The notes: a model not told the origin generated them from the letters alone. Counted from the first letter of the stretch, positions 47,393 through 58,979 are shown. The stretch is 64,000 bases of DNA from Bactrocera neohumeralis (GCF_024586455.1 NC_065920.1:12486144-12550143), one strand, 5' to 3'. A program made the numbers and translations.

Positions 47393-48801
47393 ATGAAATC
47401 AAAGAAATCTGAATCAACGGCTGCCACAGACGCTGCTGCTGCCGAGTCATCAGAAGAAGAGGAGTATGCAGTCGAAAAAATTTGTGGGCGCCGCGTGCGT
47501 AAAGGAAAGGTTAGTAGTTTATCATACCCACTTTAACATATGTACGTTTTTTACTTTTATGTATATACATACTTATATTAAAAATATGAATACTAAAAAC
47601 GCTTTGAAAACATTGTAGGTTGAATATTTCCTTAAATGGAAAGGTTATCCTGAGGAAGAAAATACATGGGAACCTGTAGAAAATTTGGATTGCCAAGATT
47701 TAATACAGCAGTACGAAGCAGATCGCGCGAAAGAAGAGGTAAAATTTTTATGAATTCATTTTAATGTGTACATAATTGTTTGATGATGATTAATGTTAAT
47801 TTGGCGGGAAGTGTATGTATTTGCCGCTTAAAGTTATGTATGTAACTAATCCGAGTTTATTTTATGTAGCCGGTTGAAGTAAAATTTAACTTTATCATAT
47901 TTCATAATGTTAATTTTCCGAATGGGGTTTTGCACGTAATTTCATCACATTAGTGATCATCATAATAAAATTTTTATGGTTTAAAGGGAGTGTCACTGTA
48001 CAAATATATTATTGTGTTTGTAACACACGGAAGGAAACCTTATAAAAATACAAGTATACGTTTGTGAATGATCAGCTTGACGAGCTCAGACGGATTAGTC
48101 ATATCCGTCTGTCTGTATATACACAACTAGTACCTCGGTTCTTAATCATATCGATCAAAAAGTTTCTTTTGCCTCTTCTTTTTTCCCCAAGATCCTACTC
48201 ATCCGTGTTGAGATGTTTGTTTTTTTTTTTAGTTCTTACTGTTTAGTATGTGTTTATATCTTTTTAAATAAGAAATATATTCAATGTAAATATAACATAC
48301 TAAAATGTGTAATTTATCATTCATTCACTATACAGCCTGCAGCTTCCAGCAAACAATCAGAAAAAAAGGAATCATCCAGTAAAAAGGAAGCCAGTAGCAG
48401 TGGTCGCACCAGTGCAGCCGGCAATAAGCGCAAGTCTGAAGAGAAAACGTCCGGTAAGCCCTTGTATACCATTTATGTATTGAATTTTTAAATATTTGCC
48501 TCTGTCTCCAGCAGGTAGCAAGAAGAAGCGCCGGGACTCATTAAAATCAGAAACGGACAATGAGTCAGTGTCCGATGTCTCATCGCGTACCTCAGAACGA
48601 ACTGGTTTCGATAGAGGTTTAGAAGCGGAAAAAATTCTCGGCGCTTCAGATTCCAGCGGCGGCTTGACGTTCCTTATTCAATTTAAGGGTGTCGATCAAG
48701 CTGAAATGGTACCAGCAGCTATTGCTAATGTTAAGATTCCACAAATGGTAATAAAGTTCTACGAAGAACGCCTTTCTTGGTATTCCGACAATGAGGAATA
48801 A
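47393..48801 (+). CDS. Su(var)205: Heterochromatin protein 1a (Su(var)205), 4 exons
   Basis: Reader of H3K9 methylation and structural protein of heterochromatin. Exons 47393-47509, 47619-47738, 48336-48453 and 48512-48801, all GT..AG, giving 214 aa against 206 in Drosophila. The chromodomain spans about residues 24-77: EEYAVEKICGRRVRKGK, then VEYFLKWKGYPEEENTWEPV and NLDCQDLIQQYE. The complete aromatic cage is present: Tyr of EYAVEK, Trp and Tyr of KWKGY. A Ser/Lys-rich hinge follows (SSKKEASSSGRTSAAGNKRK, KKKRRDS). The chromoshadow domain starts at TGFDRGLEAEKILGASD and runs through LTFLIQFKGVDQAEMVP to the conserved end FYEERLSWYSDNEE. The acceptor of exon 4 is a tandem CAGCAG, so an isoform one alanine shorter is possible. 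The close match to HP1a rather than HP1b/c fits the hinge and C-terminus. Confidence 0.96.
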
Positions 48802-49094
48802 ACTTAATTGTATTAGTTGATGAATTAACATCTATATATAAAAAATTATTACACACACAAATATAATGTATAAATATACGACTTTTCCTGCAAATCCTTC
48901 TCATGGTAATTCGGCATTGAAATAGTAACACTGTTAATTATAAATTTATATATGAATAAGGTTATTTCTATGTTTTAAATGAAGACCATCGTATCACATA
49001 ATTTCAATTTCAAGTTCTCACTGTTCTATTCTTAGTAAGATTGATTTGTTAAATTTAAACAAAAATCAATGCGCTGCTTTGGGAAATATGTTTA

Positions 49095-49100
49095 AATAAA
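49095..49100 (+). terminator. Poly(A) signal of HP1a
   Basis: AATAAA in TTTAAATAAAAATC, 294 bp after the HP1a stop, followed by an A-rich run. Confidence 0.5.
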
Positions 49101-49109
49101 AATCAAAAA

Positions 49110-50270
49110 TTAAAAAAAAAAAAGATTAAAACTGTTAATTCAGATTTGAGTCCATATATGTACAGGTAATCGGAGGAGAAGAAATACATAATTATGATTT
49201 TGGCTGATTTGGTTTTTTATCCATTCAAGACTTTGAATAATCTTTGTGGTTGCAAATAGTGCTTACGTATTCACAGACACGCCCGCATATGTATGTACAT
49301 ATCATTACTGCATAGAAAGGTTGTACAGATTTTATACCTGGACGAGGATATATTTTTTGGAAAGTAAACATTTTAAAATTGCTGAAAAGTATTGAATTTC
49401 AATTCAAATTACGGAATTTTTACTACCAGAGAATTATCGTAACATTTTTGGCGGATTTCGGTACCTGATAACACGACCAAATCCTAATGCACACATTCAG
49501 CAGCAAATTCTACGAATCGTAAAAGCAAGTTCTTACTTGTCGGCTGTAAATCTCAGCAAGCACCTAAAAATGTGCAAAGTAATTTCTTGACCCACCAATT
49601 GAATTTTTTTGTTTTTGCAGATGTCTTTATGCTTGTGTTTGTACTTATGCTATGCTTGAACGCTTGATTTGTGACGTAAAATTTGTTTTGCTATCATACA
49701 TACATATATGTATATGTATATCTACATACATACATATGTATTTTCATAGAAAAATGAGAAAATATATGTAGTATATAAGCCAGAGAATATACAGATCTCA
49801 GAATGTCCTCATAAAAATATACACATATGTACATACATATGTATGTATATGTAAACATATGTTCATATATTGTTCATATACATATACATATATGTATGTA
49901 TAGTAAGTACTATCGGGTACCTCTTAGCAACTATGAACTGCTCAAAATCAGACGATAAGCGAACGTGTTGGTCGTGACTCCTCCGGAATCACATAAATGT
50001 GTGAAAAATCAGCAAACAGTCTTCCAAACGCTGCCTGGGGTAAATCCATTTAGGCTGTAGAGTCGAGTATGGTCAGCATACATAAGTATGTATGTATTTA
50101 TGGCATCATGACTTCCATGCAAATTGACTTAATGACAACTGCCAGCTGTTCGACGTATGTTTCACTAATTGAGAGTGCTGGCTGTATTTATCTTGCTGCT
50201 TTTAGGGATTCACATACATACGTACATACATAGTATACATATACACATACAAATATCTACAGATTGTTAT
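49110..50270. other. Intergenic with dense ACATACATATGTATGTA tracts
   Basis: No gene recognised. Between 49690 and 49910 the sequence is a patchwork of CATACATACATATATGTATA-like palindromic microsatellite. More lie at 50215-50250. Confidence 0.5.
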
Positions 50271-50271
50271 A

Positions 50272-51040
50272 TCGGGTGATTTTTTAAGAGCTTGATAACT
50301 TTTTTAAAAAAAAAAACGCATAAAATTTGCAAAATCTCATCGGTTCTTTATAAACGTATGACATTTACTTTTTGAAGATAATTTCATTTAAATATCCAAT
50401 TTTGGGCACGTCGAATTTTCAGTGAATGGGCCCTAGAAAAGTTGGCAGAAAATCCGCTTTTTTATCGACAAATTTTGTTCAGCGATGAGTGAAGAGCAAC
50501 AACCAGAAGCCGTTCAAGAACTGCCCATGCATCCCGAAAAATGCACTGTTTGGTGTGGTTTGTACGCTGGTGGAATCATTGGACCGTTTTTTTCAAAGAT
50601 GTTGGTGAATGGCGAATCGTTCGAAGGTTGCCAAAAATGGAAGAACTGCCATGTGGTTTCAATGCCACACAATGCGAATGTAAATCTTGGAGATGCGGCA
50701 AGTGTACTTTTTTAAACGTTTTATCTCTAAAGATAACAATAGTAAGAAGAACAAGCATTAATACCATAGAAATGACACAGCAGCATTCTATGGCCATTTT
50801 GAGGGAAAACTTCGGAGAACAATTCATCTCAAGAAATGGACCCGTAAGTTGGCCACATATCATGCGAGGGAAGTCTAAAGTCCAATAAGAAAATTCCAGT
50901 AAAATATCGGAAAAATTTATTTTTGATCATTGCTGAAAAATTTTGGAACTCTCAGGCGAACATGACAGTCTAAGTAACCGGAAGGAACCCGAATTTGTAT
51001 ACGGTTTTATGAGAATTCGGCACCATAAAAAATCCCCCGA
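50272..51040. pseudogene. Rearranged, internally inverted copy of the DD41D mariner
   Basis: Starts with the same terminal repeat and 3' end as the 45-kb element (TCGGGTGATTTTTTAAGAGC ... AAGATAATTTCATTTAAAT) in the same orientation. At about 50405 it switches to transposase sequence in the opposite orientation: RIFSEWALEKLAENPLFYRQ, a joined EEQQPEAVQELPMHPEK, VWCGLYAGGIIGP, then MAILRENFGEQFISRNGPVS. The opposite end is probably AAAAAATCCCCCGA at 51027-51040, one mismatch from the inverted repeat. Both catalytic blocks FSDEAHF and QQDGATCH are lost. Confidence 0.75.
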
Positions 51041-51260
51041 AAGTTACTTCGTTGGGATGATTTCTGCTGCAACAAAATAAATCTAAGTCTTTGAGTAAGA
51101 AGAACAAGCATTAATACCATAGAACAAACAGATTATTAGGCATAAAGCATTCACTCTCAGGCGAACATGACAGTCTAAGTAACCGGAAGGCAATACGCAA
51201 ACCTCGAAATATTTTTTCTCAAAAAATCAGAATATCTAATTGGCATAAAGCATTCACTAC
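50735..51260 (+). repeat. Interleaved direct repeats around the rearranged mariner
   Basis: GAAGAACAAGCATTAATACC occurs near 50743 and 51099. CTCAGGCGAACATGACAGTC, continuing TAAGTAACCGGAAGG, occurs near 50951 and 51156. GGCATAAAGCATTCACT occurs at 51138 and 51241. The order is scrambled, which points to local copy-paste repair or template switching. Confidence 0.7.
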
Positions 51261-53340
51261 GTCTTAGGAAGAAATCATATATGTATGTATATATATGTAT
51301 GTACATATATGGGCGGGGTATGCAATCGAGCACTTATGCGTCACTAGGGCTATGGACATACATACATATGTACATCTTCATATATCAGAGAATATATTCA
51401 TTTAGTATACTAAGTACATATATAGCATGTGTTCAATTTAAGATCTTGAAATTTTAGTGGATAATCCATCATTATATTTTGTTTTCATGTCTTTTGGGTC
51501 ATTGCTTTATATAAAAATAATTTTTAAAAATATGTTTTTATTTTTGACTGACTTCCAAATATTGTATTGCGATTTTTTAAATTGAAATGTTTATTTAAAG
51601 AGTTTTGTTTACTTTAGAAACGTGTAGTTGATGAATAAAATAATGAATAAAATGATGATGGACTTCATTCTTGTACAAATATAGATTCGTAGGTAATTGT
51701 TTTCGTTGTTTTTGTGTTTACTTATGATGGTAGATACATATGTATATAAAAAATATGAATTTGAGGGTTTAACTAGCAGTAGTCAGCCTTATTACATCTC
51801 TAATCAAAGTGTGATGTCTAAGTTATTTGTAGAACCCAAAAAACATATATACATACATATATAACAAATCAGCTATGCTATTAAAAAAAAAAGATTTTCT
51901 GTTTCGAAAAACCGAGTTAACACTTTTTCCAATTCCTAATCATGCCGGTTTTAAAAAGGTTCTGACCCAGAAGTTCGACAATGACTCTTTCCATTGTGAG
52001 GATCCTTGAGGGTTTCGAGAAAAGTGTTCAACATCATGTTTTTATATGTGATATTACGAATCAAAGCCGACGTGCTAAGCCTAGAAATGAATGAAGTATT
52101 TTTGTTGATAAACAAAGTGGAAAATTTCTCGGAAACAGCTAAATTGATCGAGTAGAAACTTTCACATATGGTAATGGTCAAGTGATGATCGAAGGATTTA
52201 GATTTGTCAATAATTAAGAATTTTTAGATACAGTGATATGTAATTTTTTATAAAAAGAACGAATTGTGATTTCATTCACTGTTAGGCATCATTCTGATGT
52301 CCTTCTGGAGATTTCAGGAAAAAAATGCATCAAGCTACTTGAAATCGAGAAGTTCGTAATCAGATCAATTGGTATCTCGAATTCGCGCCAAATCGAAGCG
52401 AAGAAACCACTGGCGCGCTGCCAGTAAAGAAAAGCGAAGCCTTTAAGAGGCAAGTAATTTACGAGACGGTGCTTGAATGAAAGCTTAAGAATCATAGATT
52501 CATGAAAATATATACCAACTGATCAAATTTCACCCGGAATGACAAAAAAATCATTATTAATGCCTTTACAATGGGCTCCTGAGTCAATATACTACTTGGA
52601 ATAAACCTCAACTGGGATGGCCTTCAGTCTCTTCATACCGAAAACATTAACCACAATATGTTGCATCGATTCTTAACTGATGTTGAGATTCTTTGCTTAT
52701 TCGACGATTTTAAATCACCATTTCTTTAAGATTGATAACTTTTTCTTGGCTTAGTTTAGTTTAAAGAACCTGTCCTAGTTAAATTTGATCAGATGAAGAC
52801 AGCAAAAACGATCAATATGTACTACCAAAATGGGTGTGGACGTGTTCGTTTATCTATAGGGTAGACTCAGCTTAAGGCTAATCATTATACGGTACTAGTA
52901 GTGTTGTTTTTTGGAAATGTGTTGCTGACAGCTGTTTAGGATTATGGACAGTCCTAATAGCTTTAAGAAATAATACTATGTACAAAAATGTGATCCACAC
53001 GCTCGCGCTAAAGTCTTGGGCGTAAACAATCTTCGCATATACATATCTGGGTATATGTTCATTGTTATAAATAACGGAAAATTTCGCATAAATACTTGTC
53101 AAACAATGCTCAAAGATTTTAAAAGTAATATTTAGAAAATGTGAGTAGTTGAGTTTATTATTTTTAAACTCTTTAAACAAATATTTTTAATTCATAATAC
53201 GAAATATACTTGCATACATACAATCTCTATAGGAATATATAGAAATACCTAACGGTATTTTCAATTATGGACATAGCATGGGCATTTGTTGTGCTATAAA
53301 TTTATTTATTTTTGTTTCTGCTCCGCAAAAATTTAAACAC
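51261..53340. other. Intergenic; possible mariner relic on minus strand
   Basis: No gene recognised. On the minus strand around 52740-52600 the sequence reads VINLKEMVI, NRRISKE and a block close to MKRLKAIPVEVYSK. This vaguely matches the second helix-turn-helix of a mariner (GMKRV.A..VPK), but no catalytic motif follows. Palindromic ATGTA tracts lie at 51280-51310. Confidence 0.3.
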
Positions 53341-53344
53341 CAGG

Positions 53345-55140
53345 TGGTTCAAATGGACTATGCTTGGAAGCAGACTTGGTTACATATCTAACCGCAAGTG
53401 ATGCAGAACTGGACTAATTTTATTAAACGAAAGTCACCTCGTGACTTTCAAATCACATTACTTCGCGGCGTGAGCGTCACCTAAGCACTGGCCAGGCAAG
53501 GTGCCTGCTTTACTTATATAGAGCCAGCTGCCAGCCAACTTCATCACAGCGACATCACTTCGCGGCGTGAGCGTCACCTAAGCACTGGCCAGGCACGGTG
53601 CTTGCTTTACTTATATAGAGCCAGCTGCCAGCCAGCTTCATCACAGCGACATCACTTCGCGGCGTGAGCGTCACCTAAGCACTGGCCAGGCACGGTGCCT
53701 GCTTTTCTTATATAGAGCCAGCTTCATCACAGCGACATCACTTCGCGGCGTGAGCGTCACCTAAGCACTGGCCAGGCAAGGTGCCTGCTTTACTTATATA
53801 GAGCCAGCTGCCAGCCAATTTCATCACAGCGACATCACTTCGCGGCGGGAGCTCACCTAATCACTGGCCAGGCACGGTGCCTGCTTTTCTTATATAGAGC
53901 CAGCTGCCAGCCAACTTCATCACAGCGACATCACTTCACGGCGTGAGCGTCACCTAAGCACTGGCCAGGCACGGTGCCTGCTTTACTTATATAGAGCCAG
54001 CTGCCAGCCAGCTTAATCACAGCGGCATCACTTCGCGGCGGGAGCTCACCTAATCACTGGCCAGGCACGGTGCCTGCTTTTCTTATATAGAGCCAGCTGC
54101 CAGCCAACTTCATCACAGCGACATCACTTCGCGGCGTGAGCGTCACCTAAGCACTGGCCAGGCACGGTGCCTGCTTTTCTTATATAGAGCCAGCTGCCAG
54201 CCAACTTCATCACAGCGACATCACTTCGCGGCGTGAGCGTCACCTAATCACTGGCCAGGCACGGTGCCTGCTTTTCTTATATAGAGCCAGCTGCCAGCCA
54301 ACTTAATCACAGCGGCATCACTTCGCGGCGTGAGCGTCACCTAAGCACTGGCCAGGCACGGTGCCTGCTTTTCTTATATAGAGCCAGCTGCCAGCCAGCT
54401 TCATCACAGCGACATCACTTCGCGGCGTGAGCGTCACCTAATCACTGGCCAGGCACGGTGCCTGCTTTTCTTATATAGAGCCAGCTGCCAGCCAGCTTCA
54501 TCACAGCGACATCACTTCGCGGCGTGAGCGTCACCTAAGCACTGGCCAGGCACGGTGCTTGCTTTACTTATATAGAGCCAGCTGCCAGCCAATGTCATCA
54601 CAGCGACATCACTTCGCGGCGTAAGCGTCACCTAAGCACTGGCCAGGCACGGTGCTTGCTTTACTTATATAGAGCCAGCTGCCAGCCAACTTCATCACAG
54701 CGACATCACTTCGCGGCGTGAGCGTCACCTAAGCACTGGCCAGGCACGGTGCTTGCTTTACTTATATAGAGCCAGCTGCCAGCCAGCTTCATCACAGCGG
54801 CATCACTTCGCGGCGTGAGCGTCACCTAATCACTGGCCAGGCAAGGTGCCTGCTTTTCTTATATAGAGCCAGCTGTCAGCCAACTTAATCACAGCGGCAT
54901 CACTTCACGGCGTGAGCGTCACCTAAGCACTGGCCAGGCACGGTGCCTGCTTTTCTTATATAGAGCCAGCTGGCAGTCAGCTTCCATTCAAGTCACCTTC
55001 TGACTTCGAAATCATCTCGCATCGAGGCGTGAAATCTTTTAAGCACTGGCACTTCCACGTTTAGACCAGTTCGGTCACTAGTGCTGGTTGCAACGTGGCA
55101 TGGTCTGGTCATAGTCCATAATGTGGTCCTGTTTTTGTAA
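53345..55140. mobile_element. Candidate foldback-like element carrying a 97-bp GC-rich array
   Basis: The array (next entry) is flanked by imperfect inverted ends. The left flank contains CAGGTGGTTCAAATGGACTATG and GCAGAACTGGACTA. The complement of the right flank contains CAGGACCACATTATGGACTA and CGAACTGGTCTA. In addition, both flanks carry AAGTCACCT..TGACTT in the same orientation (53433 and 54991). No ORF and no clear target-site duplication were found. This layout, inverted ends enclosing tandem repeats, is that of foldback-type elements such as Tetris in Drosophila virilis. The class assignment is inference. Confidence 0.45.
53461..54990. repeat. 97-bp tandem array, 16 units, GC-rich and palindrome-rich
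   Basis: The anchor CTTCGCGGCG or CTTCACGGCG occurs at 53461, 53558, 53655, 53741, 53838, 53934, 54031, 54127, 54224, 54321, 54418, 54515, 54612, 54709, 54806 and 54903. Spacing is 97 bp except one 86-bp and two 96-bp units. Each unit contains GTGAGCGTCAC (a dyad), CACTGGCCAGGCACGGTGCC with the hairpin CAGGCAC-G-GTGCCTG, TTATATAGAGCC and CAGCTGCCAGCC. It is far more GC-rich than everything around it. Units differ at a few diagnostic sites, for example CACGG or CAAGG and TTTTCTTA or TTTACTTA. Confidence 0.97.
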
Positions 55141-56690
55141 GGTATTTATACACACAAACATATGTACACCGGAATTCTCGCTTATATTATACATATGTAT
55201 ATGTATGTATATATTCATATGTCGTTTGTGCAATTGCAGAAGCCACAAAAATCGCATTGCGAATGCATAAATTGCTTTTAGCCGAGTGCGAGGTGCTGCT
55301 GCATATTCAAAATTCTATTAGAGCGTCAAATGCTCGGGTAAACATTTGGCGAAATCGACAATAGATCGATGTGAACGCTGGCACGCCACCCAATCGGCGA
55401 CAATTCCTGTCCAACTGCAAGTGTGTGCGCGTGTGTGTGCTTGACGGTGAGTTGGCCACCGGTGTGGCTTATTTATGCGCAACGCGGGCAGCGGCACGCA
55501 GCCGCTTGCGATCGATAAATTACCTGCTAAGGCATAGAAAACTCAAAACTGAAAAAGAAAAAAAAAACGAAAAAAAATTAACGCAAATGTGGCGACTGAC
55601 ACCGGACGCGCCCAAAAAATGCCGCACACAACCGTGTGCTTGGCAAGTACATATATTGGTTAGAAAAAAAAATGAAAAAAAGTTTGACACTTTTTTGTAC
55701 AATTTTAATATATTGCTTAGGTACTCTTTATTTTTTTCAGCAAAAAAGAATTATTTACTTTTAGTTGCTTTAATATAGTATATATTTTTTAAAGTATAAA
55801 ATATATTTATGAATGTTTGTATGCATGCATGTATGTATATTGTATGTATGTCTGCATGTACACATATTTATGTCGATTTTTATTGTTTTTTCTTTACTTT
55901 TCTTGCTTGCTTATATGCAATGGATCTTTTGCTGTTGGCTTGACACAAAAGTGTCGCTTGGACAAACCACATACATATGTACATACATACTTGTACTTGT
56001 TGTTGGCCACAAATGTTTCGTTTCTCCATTTTTCTATTGTTAATTAATGCTATTTTATATTCTAGTCTATTTACTTGCCAATTTTTAACACACATCGATT
56101 TGACTAAACACAAGAGTGTGTGGAAAATGTTTATACACTGGTGTATTTTTTTTATTTTTTTCAAAAAAAACAAGAAGCAATTTGCAGCATCTTAAATCTA
56201 GTATGTGTATTATTATGTGCATAAATGTTAGTAAATACATATATATTTATTTATAAGTATGTATTTGTGGCGCTTGAGTATAGCACTTGAGTGAATGTTA
56301 AAGTTGTTGAAAATATTTACCCCTGCATTGAACCATATAGATGCAAAGGATTTTTAGTTAGACCCGAAGTCTTCAAACCAACAGTTGTTAGCTCTCAGAG
56401 CAAATTATCAAAAAAAAAGTTTCAAAGTTTTTTTCAATTCAAGTGTGAATTACAGAAAAGGTGTGTGAGAATATAAAATAATATATATATTATAAAATTA
56501 ATTAAAAATATACATAAACATACATATGTATATTATAAAATTATATATTTTTGAATATAAAATTAACGGTGCATTTTTTTATATAAAATACAAATATATC
56601 TCATATTATGTAGCTGTATATATTAATGCACGATCTTTTTTTATATAAGACCTGCTGAATGGTTACTTAAATGGTCTCACTTAAGGCGGC
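55141..56690. other. Intergenic; short GC-richer stretch at 55.3-55.6 kb
   Basis: No gene confidently recognised. A 135-codon frame from about 55371 (AGTPPNRRQFLSNCKCVRVC) becomes low-complexity Lys-rich after about 60 residues and has no family signature. It could be a leader of the sarcolamban transcript, but nothing shows that. Confidence 0.3.
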
Positions 56691-56699
56691 GCCAATGAA

Positions 56700-57485
56700 A
56701 AATATTATATTTTATACATATAAAATATGCAAATTTTTTTTGGGTGTAAAGGAAATATTTTTTTGAAAGCCATTATTTTTTTTTTAATTTTTTGCAAAAA
56801 ATATTTTCTTTACATTAAAAAAATTTTTTTTTTTTAATTTTTGCATATAAAATGTATGTATAAAAAACTTTTTTCCAAAAAAAATTTTTCTTTATGTATG
56901 TATGTAAAAAAGTTTATTTGTATACTTTTTTGGATTTAAAGGAAATATTTTTTTAAAAAAATTATTTTTATTTAAATTTATTAGGTATTTATGTATATCA
57001 TTATTTTTTTTTATAATTTTTTTGAAAAAAATATAAATTAATAATAATAATAATAAAATAATTTTTCTTTAGTATACAAAAATAGTTTATTTGTATACTT
57101 TTTTGGATGTAAAATATGAAATATTGAATGAAAAATTTTTTTAATAAAAATTATTTGTTTTTAAATAATTTTTTGAAAAACATTATCTTTTTATTTTTTG
57201 TAAAAATAAATTTTCTTTTAAATGTTTTTTTTTGCAAGAAATATTTCTTTTGCATCCAAAAAATGCTATTTGCATATTTTTTTGGATGTAAGAGAAATCT
57301 TTTTTTGAAAAAACTTGTTGTTTTTTAAATATTTTTAGAAAAACATTATTTTTTTTTTTAATTTTTTTGTAAAAATAATTTTGTTTTTATATTTTTTTTT
57401 GCAAGAAATATTTCCTTTACATCCAAAAAAAATGTATTTGCCTATTTTTTTGGATGTAAAAGAAATTTTGTTTTTGGTAAAAATT
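56700..57485. repeat. T-rich degenerate array of about 170-190 bp with inverted repeats
   Basis: The phrase TTTTTTGGATGTAAAGGAAA or a variant recurs with its core at 56742, 56932, 57105, 57284 and 57452. In the last two units it is faced by its complement (AAATATTTCCTTTACATCC), which could form long A/T hairpins. Open frames here are compositional artefacts rich in Phe, Lys and Asn. Confidence 0.75.
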
Positions 57486-58725
57486 ATATATTTTTTAATA
57501 AAACCGAAACTTTTCCGCCGCTTCCTGCCACTCTTCAACGCAAAGGCATTTCGTTTCGATTTTTATGCAAATTTTCCAATTTTATTGCTTGTACTTGCAT
57601 ACCGTTTGCGTTTTTAACGTTTTTTTTATACAATTTCTGCTTTTTTAAACGCCTTTCGCCAGCGCGCGTGTCGTGTGGGTGTCGGCCCGCCATTTAATGC
57701 GCTTCTGTCGACCAAAGTTAAATACTTTGATTTTCAAAAAGTAATACAATTTTCGGTTTTTTTTATATAAACAAAAAAGTAGCAGCGCAAATATTTGGCG
57801 CGCTTCCAATAAAATCAGTCCAAATGTCGAGTTTTATATATTTTTATAAATTATGATTATCTTTCTCATAAAAAAAGAGCGTATGAAAGCTTTTGATTAG
57901 CTAAAATTATAATTAGGTGCGCGAATAAGGCATACCACAGATATTAAACAGAGATTTTTGAAGCTTCAAGCAATTTCATAATTTTTATTTTTAATAAATT
58001 TTTTTTTGTCTACTTTTTATTGCTGAAGATTAAGAAAACTTGAAGGTCACATCAAAGATGACTGATTCATAAATTTGTCTTGTATATTGCAAATATTTAA
58101 AATAGTTTCGTTGTAAAGGCTACTGAGGAATTTTATTATTTATATTCTATTTATTATATTTATTAAATTATGCCGGCGTTAATAAATTCTGCCGAATTCT
58201 GCGATATTTCCATTATAAATTTTCTGCTACTAAAAAAAACCATTTTTTTTTCAGTATTTCTTTATTTATTGGATCTGACTGATCTTAACTGAAAATAGTG
58301 AACTGAAAATTATGATAAAGTGATCTCAGCCTCATTGGCTGACAGAATTTTCAGTTGCTTTACTTGCATATTATTTTGGGTTAATATATTTTTCTTACAA
58401 AAAGGTAGAAAGTAAATCTCCTTATTAGAAAAATCAATTGGGACTTTCACTTCCTTCATTTAATTTTTTTTAATATTTCTTATAATGACGATCCTATACT
58501 CTACAACTTGAGACAATCCTGTACTCTCTAATCCATCTGTTTAAAAATGTCCTAGGCTTTATGATATCTAAAGCTTTTATTTTTCGAGGAGAACGAAGAA
58601 AAAGAGTTTAAACGGGCATTAAAATAGTAGTTAGTTTATGAATGAAACTGCTAATGAAAAACAAGAAAAAAACGAAGCTACATATAATACCCTTCACAAA
58701 TTCAAAATATTTCGTAGAGGCACTT
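57486..58725. other. Intergenic
   Basis: No gene recognised. A short GC-rich patch (CCAGCGCGCGTGTCGTGTGG) at about 57659 could be a CpG-rich promoter patch. The rest is AT-rich. Confidence 0.35.
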
Positions 58726-58885
58726 GATTTTGTTGCGTCATTGTATGGCAGCTACTTATGTATATATGCTATAGTGATCCAATCTAAACGACTTCTATGG
58801 AGATTGCATTATTGACTTAAATAAAAACCCATGCCAAATTTCTTAAAGATATCTCCTTAAGTGAGAAAGTTTTCAATGCAAGAAG
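58726..58885. repeat. Dispersed repeat, family A, copy 3
   Basis: TTGTATGGCAGCTACTTATG, ATATGCTATAGTGATCCAAT and CAAATTTCTTAAAGATATC match the phrases of the copies at 4.4 and 19.2 kb. Shorter than the others. Confidence 0.6.
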
Positions 58886-58979
58886 TATTATCGATAATTG
58901 TCAGTATGTAATACAAAAATGTGTTCTAACTATCAATATTCCACAATTAATTTTAAGGGTCACGTCTTTATGATCACTC

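Noticed and set aside
53461..54990. Regular 97-bp array as a CRISPR array
   Set aside because: The whole unit repeats with no unique spacers, there are no cas genes, and the genome is eukaryotic.
55371..55778. 135-codon frame as a real gene
   Set aside because: Becomes Lys-rich low complexity, no domain, no splice or leader support. Kept only as a remark in the region entry.
57128..57617. Phe/Lys-rich frames on both strands
   Set aside because: Artefacts of the T-rich array.
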